NCBI GenBank assembly: GCA_017453285.1
Contig: JAFTKL010000059.1
Span: 1 to 39,410, forward strand
Reading direction: 5' to 3'
DNA length: 39,410 nucleotides
From: Clostridia bacterium
Lineage (GTDB): Bacteria; Bacillota; Clostridia; Oscillospirales; CAG-272
A model generated the notes under the pieces. That model was not told the DNA's origin. It made no database searches and saw only the letters and a list, made by a program, of their open reading frames with translations. How positions within the stretch are numbered: position 1 is the first letter of the stretch; each line of letters opens with the position of its first letter. The position numbers and the translations under genes were made by a program. Positions 31,941 to 39,410 of the stretch are shown in pieces.

Positions 31941-32764
31941 AAAAGAAAATATTGAAGATCGGGGCATTGGTGCTCGCAATCGTGCTGATCGTTGGCGTGT
32001 GTTTGTTTGCCAACTCGCTTATCGGAAATCCGATCTCAAAGGCGCTGGCGAAGAATACTGCCGAGAAATATTTGGAAGAGAACTATCCCGATACCGATTT
32101 TGAGCTTGGGGAAGTGAATTACAGCTTTAAGGACGGCTATTATCACGCTTACGTATCCTCGCCGAGCAGTATGGATTCGAGCTTTACGCTTCTTATCAAC
32201 GGACTTGGCAAGCTGAGATACGATTACTATGAAAACAACGTAACGAACGGTTGGAACACTGCCTACAGACTCAGAGACGATTACAGAGAGGCAGTTGACG
32301 CGCTGCTCGAGAGTAGCTCTTTTGGCTACAACGTGATCTTAGGATACGGAGATATTGCTTTCGTAGCTCCCGAGGATAAGGATATCCTTGATCCGCCCAG
32401 CTACGCGATAGACACGAGCGAGCTCGAGCTTGACGCTTACTATAACGTAAGTGAGTTCGGAGCGAGAGCGGGCAAGCTGACGTTGTATATAGACGATGAT
32501 ACCGTTTCAAACGAGCGGATGGCAGAGATACTTCTCGGGATACGCAAGTGTTTTGATGAGGCAAAGATCGGCTTCTTTACGATCGACTGCGTGCTTGAAT
32601 ATTCTCAGGACGACTCGGGAAATTACAAGCACGGAAGGGTAGAGGTGAACGAGTTTTTGTATGAGGATATTTACGAGGAAGGCTTGGTAGAGAGAGTCAG
32701 CAAGGCGGCAGAGGCGGCGGAGAATTATCACTACGCTGAAGACGCTGAAAAGTTTTTTGAATAA
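31937..32764 (+). CDS. YfjL-like secreted or anchored protein
   Basis: A 275-residue protein with one N-terminal membrane segment (about residues 6-27), the rest extracytoplasmic. The opening after the helix, NPISKALAKNTAEKYLEENYPD with the following strand VNYSFKDGYYHAYVSSP, resembles Bacillus YfjL-type proteins, whose role is not established. The rest is mixed alpha/beta, with a tyrosine-rich C-terminus (FLYEDIYEEGLVERV). The start overlaps the anti-sigma stop by four bases, and AAAGGAG lies ahead. It may be an effector or sensor of the sigma/anti-sigma pair. Confidence 0.78.
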   Translation: MKKKILKIGALVLAIVLIVGVCLFANSLIGNPISKALAKNTAEKYLEENYPDTDFELGEVNYSFKDGYYHAYVSSPSSMDSSFTLLINGLGKLRYDYYENNVTNGWNTAYRLRDDYREAVDALLESSSFGYNVILGYGDIAFVAPEDKDILDPPSYAIDTSELELDAYYNVSEFGARAGKLTLYIDDDTVSNERMAEILLGIRKCFDEAKIGFFTIDCVLEYSQDDSGNYKHGRVEVNEFLYEDIYEEGLVERVSKAAEAAENYHYAEDAEKFFE

Positions 32765-32766
32765 AA

Positions 32767-32790
32767 GAGCGAGGTCGTATGACCTCGCTC
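32767..32790. terminator. GC-rich hairpin after the sigma operon
   Basis: GAGCGAGGTC and GACCTCGCTC form a perfect 10-bp stem with a GTAT loop directly after the YfjL-like stop. The plus-strand side lacks a T-run, while the minus-strand side has TTTTATT, so its strength for the sigma operon is uncertain. Confidence 0.55.
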
Positions 32791-32828
32791 CCCTGACAAT
32801 ATCAATTCGTGAGTTTAATACTAAAAAA

Positions 32829-32872
32829 ACAAATCCGAACTATTTTGGTAAATCGAAATAGTTCGGATTTGT
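32829..32872. terminator. Long intrinsic terminator
   Basis: ACAAATCCGAACTATTT (32829-32845) is the exact inverse of 32856-32872. On the minus strand a T7 run follows, so it is a strong terminator for the small leader-like gene. On the plus strand it may also stop read-through from the sigma operon. Confidence 0.85.
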
Positions 32873-32938
32873 TACGTTTGGTGAGTAAACTTCAAGCTAA
32901 ATTCAATTTGTTTTGCAAAAGCCGATATCATATAGGCT

Positions 32939-33193
32939 TTATTGCAAAGAATCAAAGAACAGTTTAAAGCGATTGATATCTACACCCGCCGATACATCCT
33001 CCAGCATATCGTCGTCCACTTCTGTGCTTTTATGGTCGGCTAAATAATGGAAATAGTTCTCGGCTTCTTCTTTTGTTATCGTGACTCTGTATTTTTTTGC
33101 TAAGGCGATCAGCTCGTCGGCATTTGGAGCATGGCTGATCTTTTTGACTATCCGATCGTTGAGGTGTGCAAAACGGTTTTCTGTAAGAGGCAT
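32939..33193 (-). CDS. Small protein with Nif11/RiPP-leader-like C-terminus
   Basis: An 84-residue frame from ATG at 33193. The middle and end, NADELIALAKKYRVTITKEEAENYFHYL with VDDDMLEDVSAG, follow the pattern of Nif11-like leader peptides (LxxLAKexGixLTeEEaeayl, then LsddeLenVsGG). A short tail VDINRFKLFFDSLQ follows the SAG and could be a core peptide. The ribosome site is poor (GTGGAG with only 2-3 bases of spacing). The frame is open for a further 30 codons upstream, to a TTG at 33283, without a better start, so the true 5' end is uncertain. No modification enzyme, peptidase or exporter lies nearby. It may be an orphan precursor or a decaying gene. Confidence 0.5.
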   Translation of the reverse strand: MPLTENRFAHLNDRIVKKISHAPNADELIALAKKYRVTITKEEAENYFHYLADHKSTEVDDDMLEDVSAGVDINRFKLFFDSLQ

Positions 33194-33249
33194 ATCTCCA
33201 CAATGCGCCTGCGCAATTCTCTCAAAAGCGATCGCGATCTTCTTTTTTG

Positions 33250-33450
33250 TTAAAGGCTTCTCTGAAAAAAACGCGCAACCCAATCATACGCAAGACCGAT
33301 AAAAAAGTTGTGCTCGGACGAGCCGTCGTTTTCTCTGATCGCCAGACTGCGGAGGGCGTCGAGCAGAGCTTGGTTCAGCACGGCTTCGTCGTGGGCGTCG
33401 GCGCGGTCCGTAAGGAGGGAGAGTCCCCCTTTTTTGTCGTCGGAAGGAAT
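33250..33450 (-). pseudogene. Possible truncated Sel1-type gene fragment
   Basis: On the minus strand an open frame reads PSDDKKGGLSLLTDRADAHD, then NQALLDALRSLAIREND and SSEHNFFIGLAY, and breaks off after GLAY into an unrelated tail (DWVARFFQRSL). The last part resembles the opening of Sel1-repeat proteins (HNFFIGLAYL followed by G-rich repeats), but the repeats themselves are missing. There is no ribosome site, and the promoter region belongs to the divergent tetR. I read it as a 5' fragment of a lost gene; the family call is weak. Confidence 0.35.
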
Positions 33451-33493
33451 AAGAACTAAGGGTGAAAAAAATAAGACAATTTTCCAAAAGCTA

Positions 33494-33522
33494 TTGACAA
33501 ATTTTAGCACGTGTGCTAAAAT
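33494..33522 (+). promoter_or_regulatory. Sigma-A promoter of the tetR gene
   Basis: TTGACA (33494-33499), a 17-bp spacer and TAAAAT (33517-33522). The spacer and the -10 are covered by a palindromic operator. Confidence 0.85.
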
Positions 33523-33563
33523 AGGATAGATGCTAAATTAGGACTCGTGCTAAAATTAGCACG
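33502..33563 (+). promoter_or_regulatory. Probable TetR operators
   Basis: Operator 1 is TTTTAGCAC (33502-33510), two bases, then GTGCTAAAA (33513-33521), lying exactly between -35 and -10. Operator 2 is CGTGCTAA (33546-33553), two bases, then TTAGCACG (33556-33563), downstream of the start of transcription. A further half site TGCTAA lies at 33531-33536. Binding of the TetR-type protein here would block its own promoter. Confidence 0.75.
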
Positions 33564-33609
33564 TATGCAAAAAACGACGTACAAAATAAAGATAAAGAGA
33601 GGGCTTTAT

Positions 33610-34308
33610 ATGGCGCGCAGAAGACGGGTTAATACAACGAAGATCGAAATAGTACAGACGGCGACGAGAATGTTTCTTGAAAGGGGCTACACCGAGACCT
33701 CGCTGAAGGCGATATGTGACGAGCTCGATATAAGCACGGGTAATCTGACCTTCTACTTTCCCACTAAGGAGCACCTGCTGGCACTGCTGGTCAAGATGCT
33801 CTGCCGATACCAATGGGAGATGATGGAGCACGCGGCAGACGAGGGTAAGACCTCGCTGATGGCGCTCTGCCTTGAGCTGACCGCTATGGCGGCGAGCTGT
33901 GAGGAAAGCGAGATCGCGAAGGACTTTTATCTCTCGACCTACACCCACCCTATGACACTTGATATCATACGGAAGAACGATACAGAGAAGGCGAGACAGG
34001 TCTTCGGCAAGGAATACTGCAGTACCTGGAAGGATCAGAACTTCCGCGAGGCGGAGCTCCTTGTATCGGGAATAGAATACGCCACTATGATGACTACCGA
34101 AAGCTCGGCACCCCTTGACGTAAGGATCGCGGGAGCTATTGGCACGGTCATGTTGATCTACAACGTTCCCGAGGAGATAAGAAAAATGAAAATAAGCAAA
34201 GTAATGGCAACCGATTATCGGGGTCTCGGCAGACAGATACTGCGAGGCTTCATCGAGTACACCGAAGGGCTTGACGAGGAAGACCTCGAAGCTCTGATAA
34301 TGAGTTGA
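33610..34308 (+). CDS. TetR/AcrR family transcriptional regulator
   Basis: A 232-residue regulator. The N-terminal helix-turn-helix is clear: IVQTATRMFLERGYTETS, LKAICDELDISTGNLTFYF, PTKEHLLALL (about residues 10-58). The C-terminal ligand domain is helical and of the usual size. ATG at 33610 is chosen because the promoter and operators lie upstream to 33563 and GAGAGGG lies about 8 bases before this ATG. The promoter is covered by palindromes, so self-repression is expected. Its stop codon overlaps the -35 of the next gene. Confidence 0.92.
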   Translation: MARRRRVNTTKIEIVQTATRMFLERGYTETSLKAICDELDISTGNLTFYFPTKEHLLALLVKMLCRYQWEMMEHAADEGKTSLMALCLELTAMAASCEESEIAKDFYLSTYTHPMTLDIIRKNDTEKARQVFGKEYCSTWKDQNFREAELLVSGIEYATMMTTESSAPLDVRIAGAIGTVMLIYNVPEEIRKMKISKVMATDYRGLGRQILRGFIEYTEGLDEEDLEALIMS

Positions 34309-34333
34309 CGTCGCAACGCAAAAGTATATAATC
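34305..34333 (+). promoter_or_regulatory. Sigma-A promoter of the surface protein gene
   Basis: TTGACG (34305-34310) overlaps the tetR stop codon. A 17-bp spacer and TATAAT (34328-34333) follow. The start of transcription would be about 38 bases before the surface-protein ATG. None of the tetR half sites recurs here. Confidence 0.78.
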
Positions 34334-34377
34334 ACATATAATAAAACGAACGCAAACCCTATTCACGGAGGAAAAAC

Positions 34378-37300
34378 ATGAAAAAAACAAACAACAAGAT
34401 GAAAATAACCGGGTTTTTGCTCTCGGTCATGATGATCGTCACAGCTTTCGGCGCGTTCTCGCTGAGCGCAAGCGCGGTGGAAACGTCTGCTACGGGAAGT
34501 TGGGGAGAGTACGTTCCGGACACGAACACGTACACCTACGCCGACTTCTCGCCGTTTAACGAGTCTGCCAATGGTGGAAAGACCGGAACGAATAATAACC
34601 CCTACGAGATCTCTACTCCGCCACAGCTGGCGGCACTTGCGGCACTGGTAAACAGATATGACGGCAACGCAACCGAGCTCACAGGCATCAATGACTCAAC
34701 GGCAACTACAAGTGATTTTGCGGGCAAATTCATAAAGCTCTCGGAGGATATCGATATTTCGGGAAAACAGTGGATCCCCATCGGTATCGACGATTCGCAG
34801 AAGGTATTCAGCGGCAACTTTGACGGCGCAGGCTATACCGTCAAGGGCCTTACCATCGGCAGCTCTGAATTTCCAAATCAAGTGTTCGAATACGCCGGGC
34901 TTTTCGGGTATGTCAAATATGATCCCGGCGACCTGGGCCTTGGCCTTAATTATATACAAGATCTGCACGTAAGCGGAGCGATATACTCCGCTGTAAACAC
35001 TCCAGACGGATCCGCAGGCGGCGTCGTGGGATATGTCGCAAGCAAATCCTATGTACTCGACTGCCACAGCAGCGTTACCGTAAGCGGTGTGAACTTTGTG
35101 GGCGGCGTGGTTGGAACTAATGACGGCGGCTCCGTGCAGCGCAGCTACAATACCGGCTCTGTCAGAGGTACCGGAATGGGCGTCGGCGGCGTGGTCGGAC
35201 ATAACATGGAAAAAGGCGCCGTGCAGTACTGCTACAACACCGGCTCTGTTAAAGGTAACGACGTTTATGTCGGCGGCGTGGTTGGATATAACGACGGCAA
35301 CGTCACCGTAAATAACTGCTACTATCTGAGCGGCTGTGCCGAGGACGGCAATGGTACTGTCCAGAACGGCATCGGCGACACAACTGAGGATGAGGCGGAT
35401 GTTACCACCGCCAAGACCTCCGCACAGTTTGCAAGCGGCGAGGTTGCGTACCTTTTGGGCTACACGTTCGGTCAGACCATTGGCACTGACGATTTCCCTG
35501 TATTCTTAACCGCTACAAACAAAGTATATCAGTGCATCGGGTGCGACGGCACAACGATAGCATACACAAACGACGCGGCTCTTAAAGATAAGACGAAGCC
35601 CCACACCTTCACCGAAACAAGCAACGGCTTCTGCGCCGAGTGCACCGCAGAAGGTGTATATCAGCCCGCAACCGACTCGGACGGCGACGGCTACTACGAG
35701 ATCGACAACGCAGGCAAGCTTTATTGGTTTGCAGGGCAGGTGAACGGCGGAAATAACGCTATAAACGGTAAGCTGACAGCGAACATCGTAGTCAACGAGG
35801 GTGTCCTTACCGAAATGGCAAAGAACTCCCCCGATCCCTCGGGCTTCAGACTGTGGACTCCCATCGGTAATGGCTCGAACGGATACACCGGCATCTTCGA
35901 CGGAAACGGCAAGACCGTAAGCGGCTTGTATTTCAATGATAGCGCCGTAGACAGCGTGGGTCTGTTCGGCTACGTAGACACGAACGGCAAGATTCAGAAC
36001 GTAGGAGTTATCGATTCCTATATTCACGGAAACGAATTTTTGGGCGGTGTGGTCGGCGAGAACAGCGGCACCGTAGAGAACTGCTACAACGAAGGCACCG
36101 TCAGCGGCACCGGAGATGGTGTCGGCGGCGTGGTTGGATTTAACAACATCGGCACCGTAAAGAACTGTTACAATGAAGGCTCTGTCAGCGGCACAAAAGA
36201 TTGTGTCGGCGGCGTGGTTGGATCTAACTTCGGCGGCACCGCAGATAACTGCTACAACGAAGGCACCGTCAGCGGTATATATAGTGTTGGCGGTGTGGTT
36301 GGATATGTGACCAATAGCAGTAGCGTGAAGAACTGCTACAACATCGGCTCTGTCATCGGCAGTGAAGGTGTCGACGGCGTGGTTGGAGATATTTATAGCG
36401 GCATCGCAGAGAACTGCTACTACCTCTCTGACAGCGGAATCGATAATATCGACGGAACCACCGCCAAGACCTCCGCACAGTTTGCAAGCGGCGAGGTTGC
36501 GTACCTTCTGGGTGACGCTTTCGGTCAGAGCCTTGACAACGGCGAGACCGTGGACGCACTTCCCGTATTCAGAACAGAAACAAATAAGGTTTACAACCGT
36601 CTCGAATGTGACGGTACTTGGATCTACTCCAACAGCGAAAAGCCTGCGTCTCACGATATGGACATTATTGCGCCGGAACACTTTGACGCGAACGGCAAGT
36701 GTCTCGCTTGCGGCACGCAGGCAGAGGCAAAGCTTGTCTACATAACAAGCGGGGACGCTGACGCCGAGGAGAAGACAGAGATCTACGTCAAGGTGGAGGA
36801 TGCCTTTGCTAAGATCGTTAGCCTTATAAATGGAGGCATATCCGGGCAAATACTTCAGCCCGAGGTCACACTTCTTACAGACCTTAACGATACCCTGACC
36901 ATAAGCGGAGACCTCCCCCATTTCCGCCTCGATCTTAACGGATACGATATCCTAAGCTCCGATCATGCCGCGCTGATCGTCGAAAAGGACGCTGACGTTA
37001 GGGTGGTGAATTTCCACGAAGAAAACGAATCGATCATAAAGACCGAAGCTTCGGATACGGCTTCCGTCATCGTCAACGGACGCTTGACTCTCGTGGGCAA
37101 AACGCTTGCCGACACCGGCGCGAGCAAATTGACCGTTGGCGGTGCAACGGGCATATACATATCCGAGGTAAATGCTTCGGAGGGATACTGCGAGCTTTTT
37201 TTGGTCAACTTTGATAATAGCGTAGCCTCCGTCACCTTCGGTAACGGCAAGGGAACACTTCATATAGACATAGACCTTACCGACACCATATACGTGGACC

Positions 37301-39410
37301 GCGGAGTTGACAAAAATGGAAATACAGATGCGGCCATCACCGTAGGCAAGGGATGCAGGATCGACACGAATCTTGATAAGATCATAATTGTAGGTGAGAC
37401 TGATGCAGATTCCCTTGTAAAGACCTTTAATGCCGATGATATAGGTAGCGGAAGCGTGCTCAGCGGCGACAGCGAGGTCATCATAGGCAAGCTTTCGATT
37501 ACGCAGAGCGATTACGAATTCACCTACAACGGTAATGATCAGACGCCTACCGTTACCGTTGCCATAAAGATCGGCAACACCACGGATGATCTCAACGATA
37601 ACAAACATTACACAATTGAATATATGGACGATAAGAAGAGCGCAGGCGAACAAAGACTTAAAGTCGTGTTCAGTACCGATATCAGAATGAACGATGCAAA
37701 CCCTCCCAATCTGACGCCTAAGGAACTCACATGGATCATCAACAAGAGGAATGCTTATTTCGTAGCGCCCGTGATAAATAACGAAACTATCTCCTACAAC
37801 GGTACCGAGCAGGCGCTCTACGATACTATCGGAAGCACAGATGGCGGAACCATAATGTATAAGGTAAACGACGGCGAGTGGCTCGACTACATTGAAAAGA
37901 AGAAGGATGCAGGCGAGTATAAGGTATATTATAAGATAGTGGCCGACAGGAACCACAACGACAAGCCCGAGACCCTTGCTTATACAGTCACAATAAAGCC
38001 TCTGGTCTTTGGATCTGACGGCTTTATGGTAGAGTACGGTGATAATTATACCGGAACAACCGCAGTCTACGACGGTACACCAAAGACCCCCAACCTCAAG
38101 GTGGGCTTTGACCTTGACGACGACGGCGTGATGGATCTCGAGCTCAAGTTAAATGATGAATACACGTATTCCTTCAACACAAGTGATTTCACAAATGCAG
38201 GCGAAAAGACGGTGCATTTAAAAGCAGAAGGCATCAACTTTACAAGCGAAGTTAACGATAGTATTACCATAACCCCCAAACCCGTGGGTGAGCTTCAGAT
38301 CTCTCACGATAAGCCCGTACCTCCCGTTTATAACGGCGAGTCTCACAAGCCCACCGTTACCGTAAAGGACGGCGACAAGGTTCTCACCGAGGGCGTGGAC
38401 TACGAAATAAGCTGGGACAGCAGTGATTTTATAACTGCTAAACTGTACACGGCAACCATCCGCGGCAAAGGCAATTACGGTGACACCACGACCCTTGGTT
38501 ACGAGATCGTCAAAGCATCCATCTACGCAGAGATAATTGCTCCGGAGTGGATCGTTTCGGACGACGACATTACTCTTGCGGTGAAGATATACCGCGCCGA
38601 CACGGGTGAGGAGATCACAAGCGAATACAGCACAGATCAATACGATTTCCTCTACAGCATAAATGACAGCTCGGGAAATAATAAACAGGACAATCCCAGA
38701 GACGTACTCAATCTTAACGTTAATCCGGGAGACGTTGTTTACCTGTGGGTATATGTTCGAACGATTGACGGCAAGTACTTTGAATTCACTTCGGATACCC
38801 CCATCGAGCTGAAGGCTACCAGCACCTCCGACATTCTCGCAAAGCTTGAAAACGCTATTGAGGGACTTGATACCGACGATATCGGCGTGCTTGTTGACAG
38901 AGTAAAGACTCTTGAGACAGCGATGGCAGAGGCGGAGAAGGATATCGCGGCGGCTGAAGGCGATATAACCGCTCTTAAGGACGCTTACAAGGCGGCTGAC
39001 GAAAAGCTCAACGAGCTTATAGAAAAGCTCACCGAGCGTGTGACAAAGCTTGAAGAAAAGGTCGGCGCGGCTGACGTGAACAACGTAAAGGCAAACGCTG
39101 ACGCTATCGCGGAGGCCCTCAAGGCTATCGAAGCACTTGAGGAGCTTACCGATCTGACGAACAAGGATTCCGCGCTTACAAAGGCTATAGAAGCTCTCGA
39201 CGCGGCGCTTGATACACTTGAAACCAAGCTTACCGACGCTCTCAACAAGGCGGTAGGCGAGCTTGAAGCAAAGATCGCGGCGCAGATAGATCCCGACGAG
39301 CTTGCGGCAGAGATCAAGAAGGTCACAGACCTTATCGACGCACTTGACAACACCTACGCTACCGACAAGGCGGTTGAGGATGCCATCGCGGCGGCAAAGC
39401 AGGAAGTGAC
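34378..39410 (+). CDS. Very large GLUG-repeat surface protein, C-terminus beyond the window
   Basis: At least 1677 residues, still open at the window end. A signal peptide (about 1-35, ending SLSASA) is followed by two GLUG blocks (residues about 212-318 and 555-683) of units like GGVVGxNxGTVxNCYNTGSVSG, a beta-helix motif of adhesin-like proteins. Each block ends in an identical 17-residue segment (TTAKTSAQFASGEVAYL). Paired CxxC knuckles (C386/C389 and C419/C422, then ECDG and CLACG) may bind metal. From about 1037 to 1381 lie Ig-like/MBG-type repeats with YNG starts. From about 1484 a long coiled coil runs off the window. GGAGG lies about 8 bases before the ATG. The role is probably in adhesion or the cell surface. 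The anchor is not visible. Confidence 0.88.
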   Translation, partial: MKKTNNKMKITGFLLSVMMIVTAFGAFSLSASAVETSATGSWGEYVPDTNTYTYADFSPFNESANGGKTGTNNNPYEISTPPQLAALAALVNRYDGNATELTGINDSTATTSDFAGKFIKLSEDIDISGKQWIPIGIDDSQKVFSGNFDGAGYTVKGLTIGSSEFPNQVFEYAGLFGYVKYDPGDLGLGLNYIQDLHVSGAIYSAVNTPDGSAGGVVGYVASKSYVLDCHSSVTVSGVNFVGGVVGTNDGGSVQRSYNTGSVRGTGMGVGGVVGHNMEKGAVQYCYNTGSVKGNDVYVGGVVGYNDGNVTVNNCYYLSGCAEDGNGTVQNGIGDTTEDEADVTTAKTSAQFASGEVAYLLGYTFGQTIGTDDFPVFLTATNKVYQCIGCDGTTIAYTNDAALKDKTKPHTFTETSNGFCAECTAEGVYQPATDSDGDGYYEIDNAGKLYWFAGQVNGGNNAINGKLTANIVVNEGVLTEMAKNSPDPSGFRLWTPIGNGSNGYTGIFDGNGKTVSGLYFNDSAVDSVGLFGYVDTNGKIQNVGVIDSYIHGNEFLGGVVGENSGTVENCYNEGTVSGTGDGVGGVVGFNNIGTVKNCYNEGSVSGTKDCVGGVVGSNFGGTADNCYNEGTVSGIYSVGGVVGYVTNSSSVKNCYNIGSVIGSEGVDGVVGDIYSGIAENCYYLSDSGIDNIDGTTAKTSAQFASGEVAYLLGDAFGQSLDNGETVDALPVFRTETNKVYNRLECDGTWIYSNSEKPASHDMDIIAPEHFDANGKCLACGTQAEAKLVYITSGDADAEEKTEIYVKVEDAFAKIVSLINGGISGQILQPEVTLLTDLNDTLTISGDLPHFRLDLNGYDILSSDHAALIVEKDADVRVVNFHEENESIIKTEASDTASVIVNGRLTLVGKTLADTGASKLTVGGATGIYISEVNASEGYCELFLVNFDNSVASVTFGNGKGTLHIDIDLTDTIYVDRGVDKNGNTDAAITVGKGCRIDTNLDKIIIVGETDADSLVKTFNADDIGSGSVLSGDSEVIIGKLSITQSDYEFTYNGNDQTPTVTVAIKIGNTTDDLNDNKHYTIEYMDDKKSAGEQRLKVVFSTDIRMNDANPPNLTPKELTWIINKRNAYFVAPVINNETISYNGTEQALYDTIGSTDGGTIMYKVNDGEWLDYIEKKKDAGEYKVYYKIVADRNHNDKPETLAYTVTIKPLVFGSDGFMVEYGDNYTGTTAVYDGTPKTPNLKVGFDLDDDGVMDLELKLNDEYTYSFNTSDFTNAGEKTVHLKAEGINFTSEVNDSITITPKPVGELQISHDKPVPPVYNGESHKPTVTVKDGDKVLTEGVDYEISWDSSDFITAKLYTATIRGKGNYGDTTTLGYEIVKASIYAEIIAPEWIVSDDDITLAVKIYRADTGEEITSEYSTDQYDFLYSINDSSGNNKQDNPRDVLNLNVNPGDVVYLWVYVRTIDGKYFEFTSDTPIELKATSTSDILAKLENAIEGLDTDDIGVLVDRVKTLETAMAEAEKDIAAAEGDITALKDAYKAADEKLNELIEKLTERVTKLEEKVGAADVNNVKANADAIAEALKAIEALEELTDLTNKDSALTKAIEALDAALDTLETKLTDALNKAVGELEAKIAAQIDPDELAAEIKKVTDLIDALDNTYATDKAVEDAIAAAKQEV
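35404..36507 (+). repeat. 51-bp perfect in-frame direct repeat flanking a duplicated GLUG module
   Basis: Bases 35404-35454 and 36457-36507 are identical over 51 positions, both in the reading frame and exactly 351 codons apart. They lie at the end of each GLUG block. Recombination between them would delete or add one 351-residue module. Confidence 0.85.
36040..36425 (+). repeat. Tandem GLUG-encoding repeats
   Basis: About six imperfect units of 63-72 bp share GTCGGCGGCGTGGTTGGA and AACTGCTACAACGAAGGC. They are coding repeats, all in frame, with diverged spacers. Confidence 0.85.

Noticed and set aside
36040..36425. Regularly spaced repeats that could suggest a CRISPR array
   Set aside because: The repeats are imperfect, in frame and translate to GLUG motifs; spacers are not unique random sequences and no cas gene is present.
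35506..37956. Two long minus-strand open frames opposite the surface-protein gene
   Set aside because: They contain antisense images of the GLUG repeats (recurring SNHAADT-like units) and lack start signals. The plus-strand frame has signal peptide, ribosome site and promoter.

Overview
The window is chromosomal DNA from an endospore-forming member of the Clostridia. Evidence seen directly: a spoIIR gene, housekeeping genes of Firmicutes type (hisS, pcrA, deoB/deoD/cdd), consensus sigma-A promoters with 17-bp spacers, strong GGAGG ribosome sites and tight overlapping gene ends. A gut-type Oscillospirales or Christensenellales relative is my inference from style only. No tRNA, rRNA, CRISPR array, transposase or phage gene was seen.

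Layout. 1-1.2 kb: a LytTR regulator coupled to a LiaF-like membrane protein. 1.2-3.5 kb (minus): a small membrane protein and a DUF4091/GH123-like protein. 3.6-5.5 kb: a DUF1836 regulator with a Lys/Glu tail, a 55-residue protein on the other strand, and a zinc-ribbon membrane protein. 5.5-9.7 kb (minus): hisS, a DJ-1 protein, 5-formyl-THF cyclo-ligase and a CPBP protease in one operon, then spoIIR behind a hairpin that contains its ribosome site. 9.8-10.6 kb: an AT-rich lipoprotein gene with a structured leader. 10.7-21.5 kb (plus): a long co-directional run with a MATE exporter, a Gld-type ABC pair (degenerate ATPase plus GldF-GldG fusion), an HD protein, nucleoside salvage (deoD, deoB, cdd), a membrane protein and the helicase pcrA. 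21.5-21.9 kb: a short-hairpin repeat sitting inside what looks like the original shared terminator.

21.9-30.8 kb is the most accessory-looking part. A divergent AraC regulator faces an operon encoding an Old Yellow Enzyme with an Fe-S motif, a cytoplasmic heparinase II/III-like protein, an SDR dehydrogenase, a fumarate-reductase-like flavoprotein and a D-2-hydroxyacid dehydrogenase. An oligogalacturonate-lyase-like propeller gene of different codon usage follows, and then the 3' remnant of a second hydroxyacid dehydrogenase. Two 10-bp direct repeats 21 bp apart beside a promoter with a poor -35 suggest AraC-activated expression. The set reads as an inducible route pairing redox steps with beta-elimination on an acidic or modified glycan or glycoside; the substrate cannot be read from sequence.

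30.8-32.8 kb holds an ECF sigma factor, a ZAS anti-sigma membrane protein and a YfjL-like protein. 32.8-33.5 kb is degenerate and carries a Nif11/RiPP-leader-like small gene and a possible Sel1-type remnant. From 33.5 kb a self-regulated TetR gene is followed by a very large secreted GLUG-repeat surface protein, with its own promoter, that runs off the window end.
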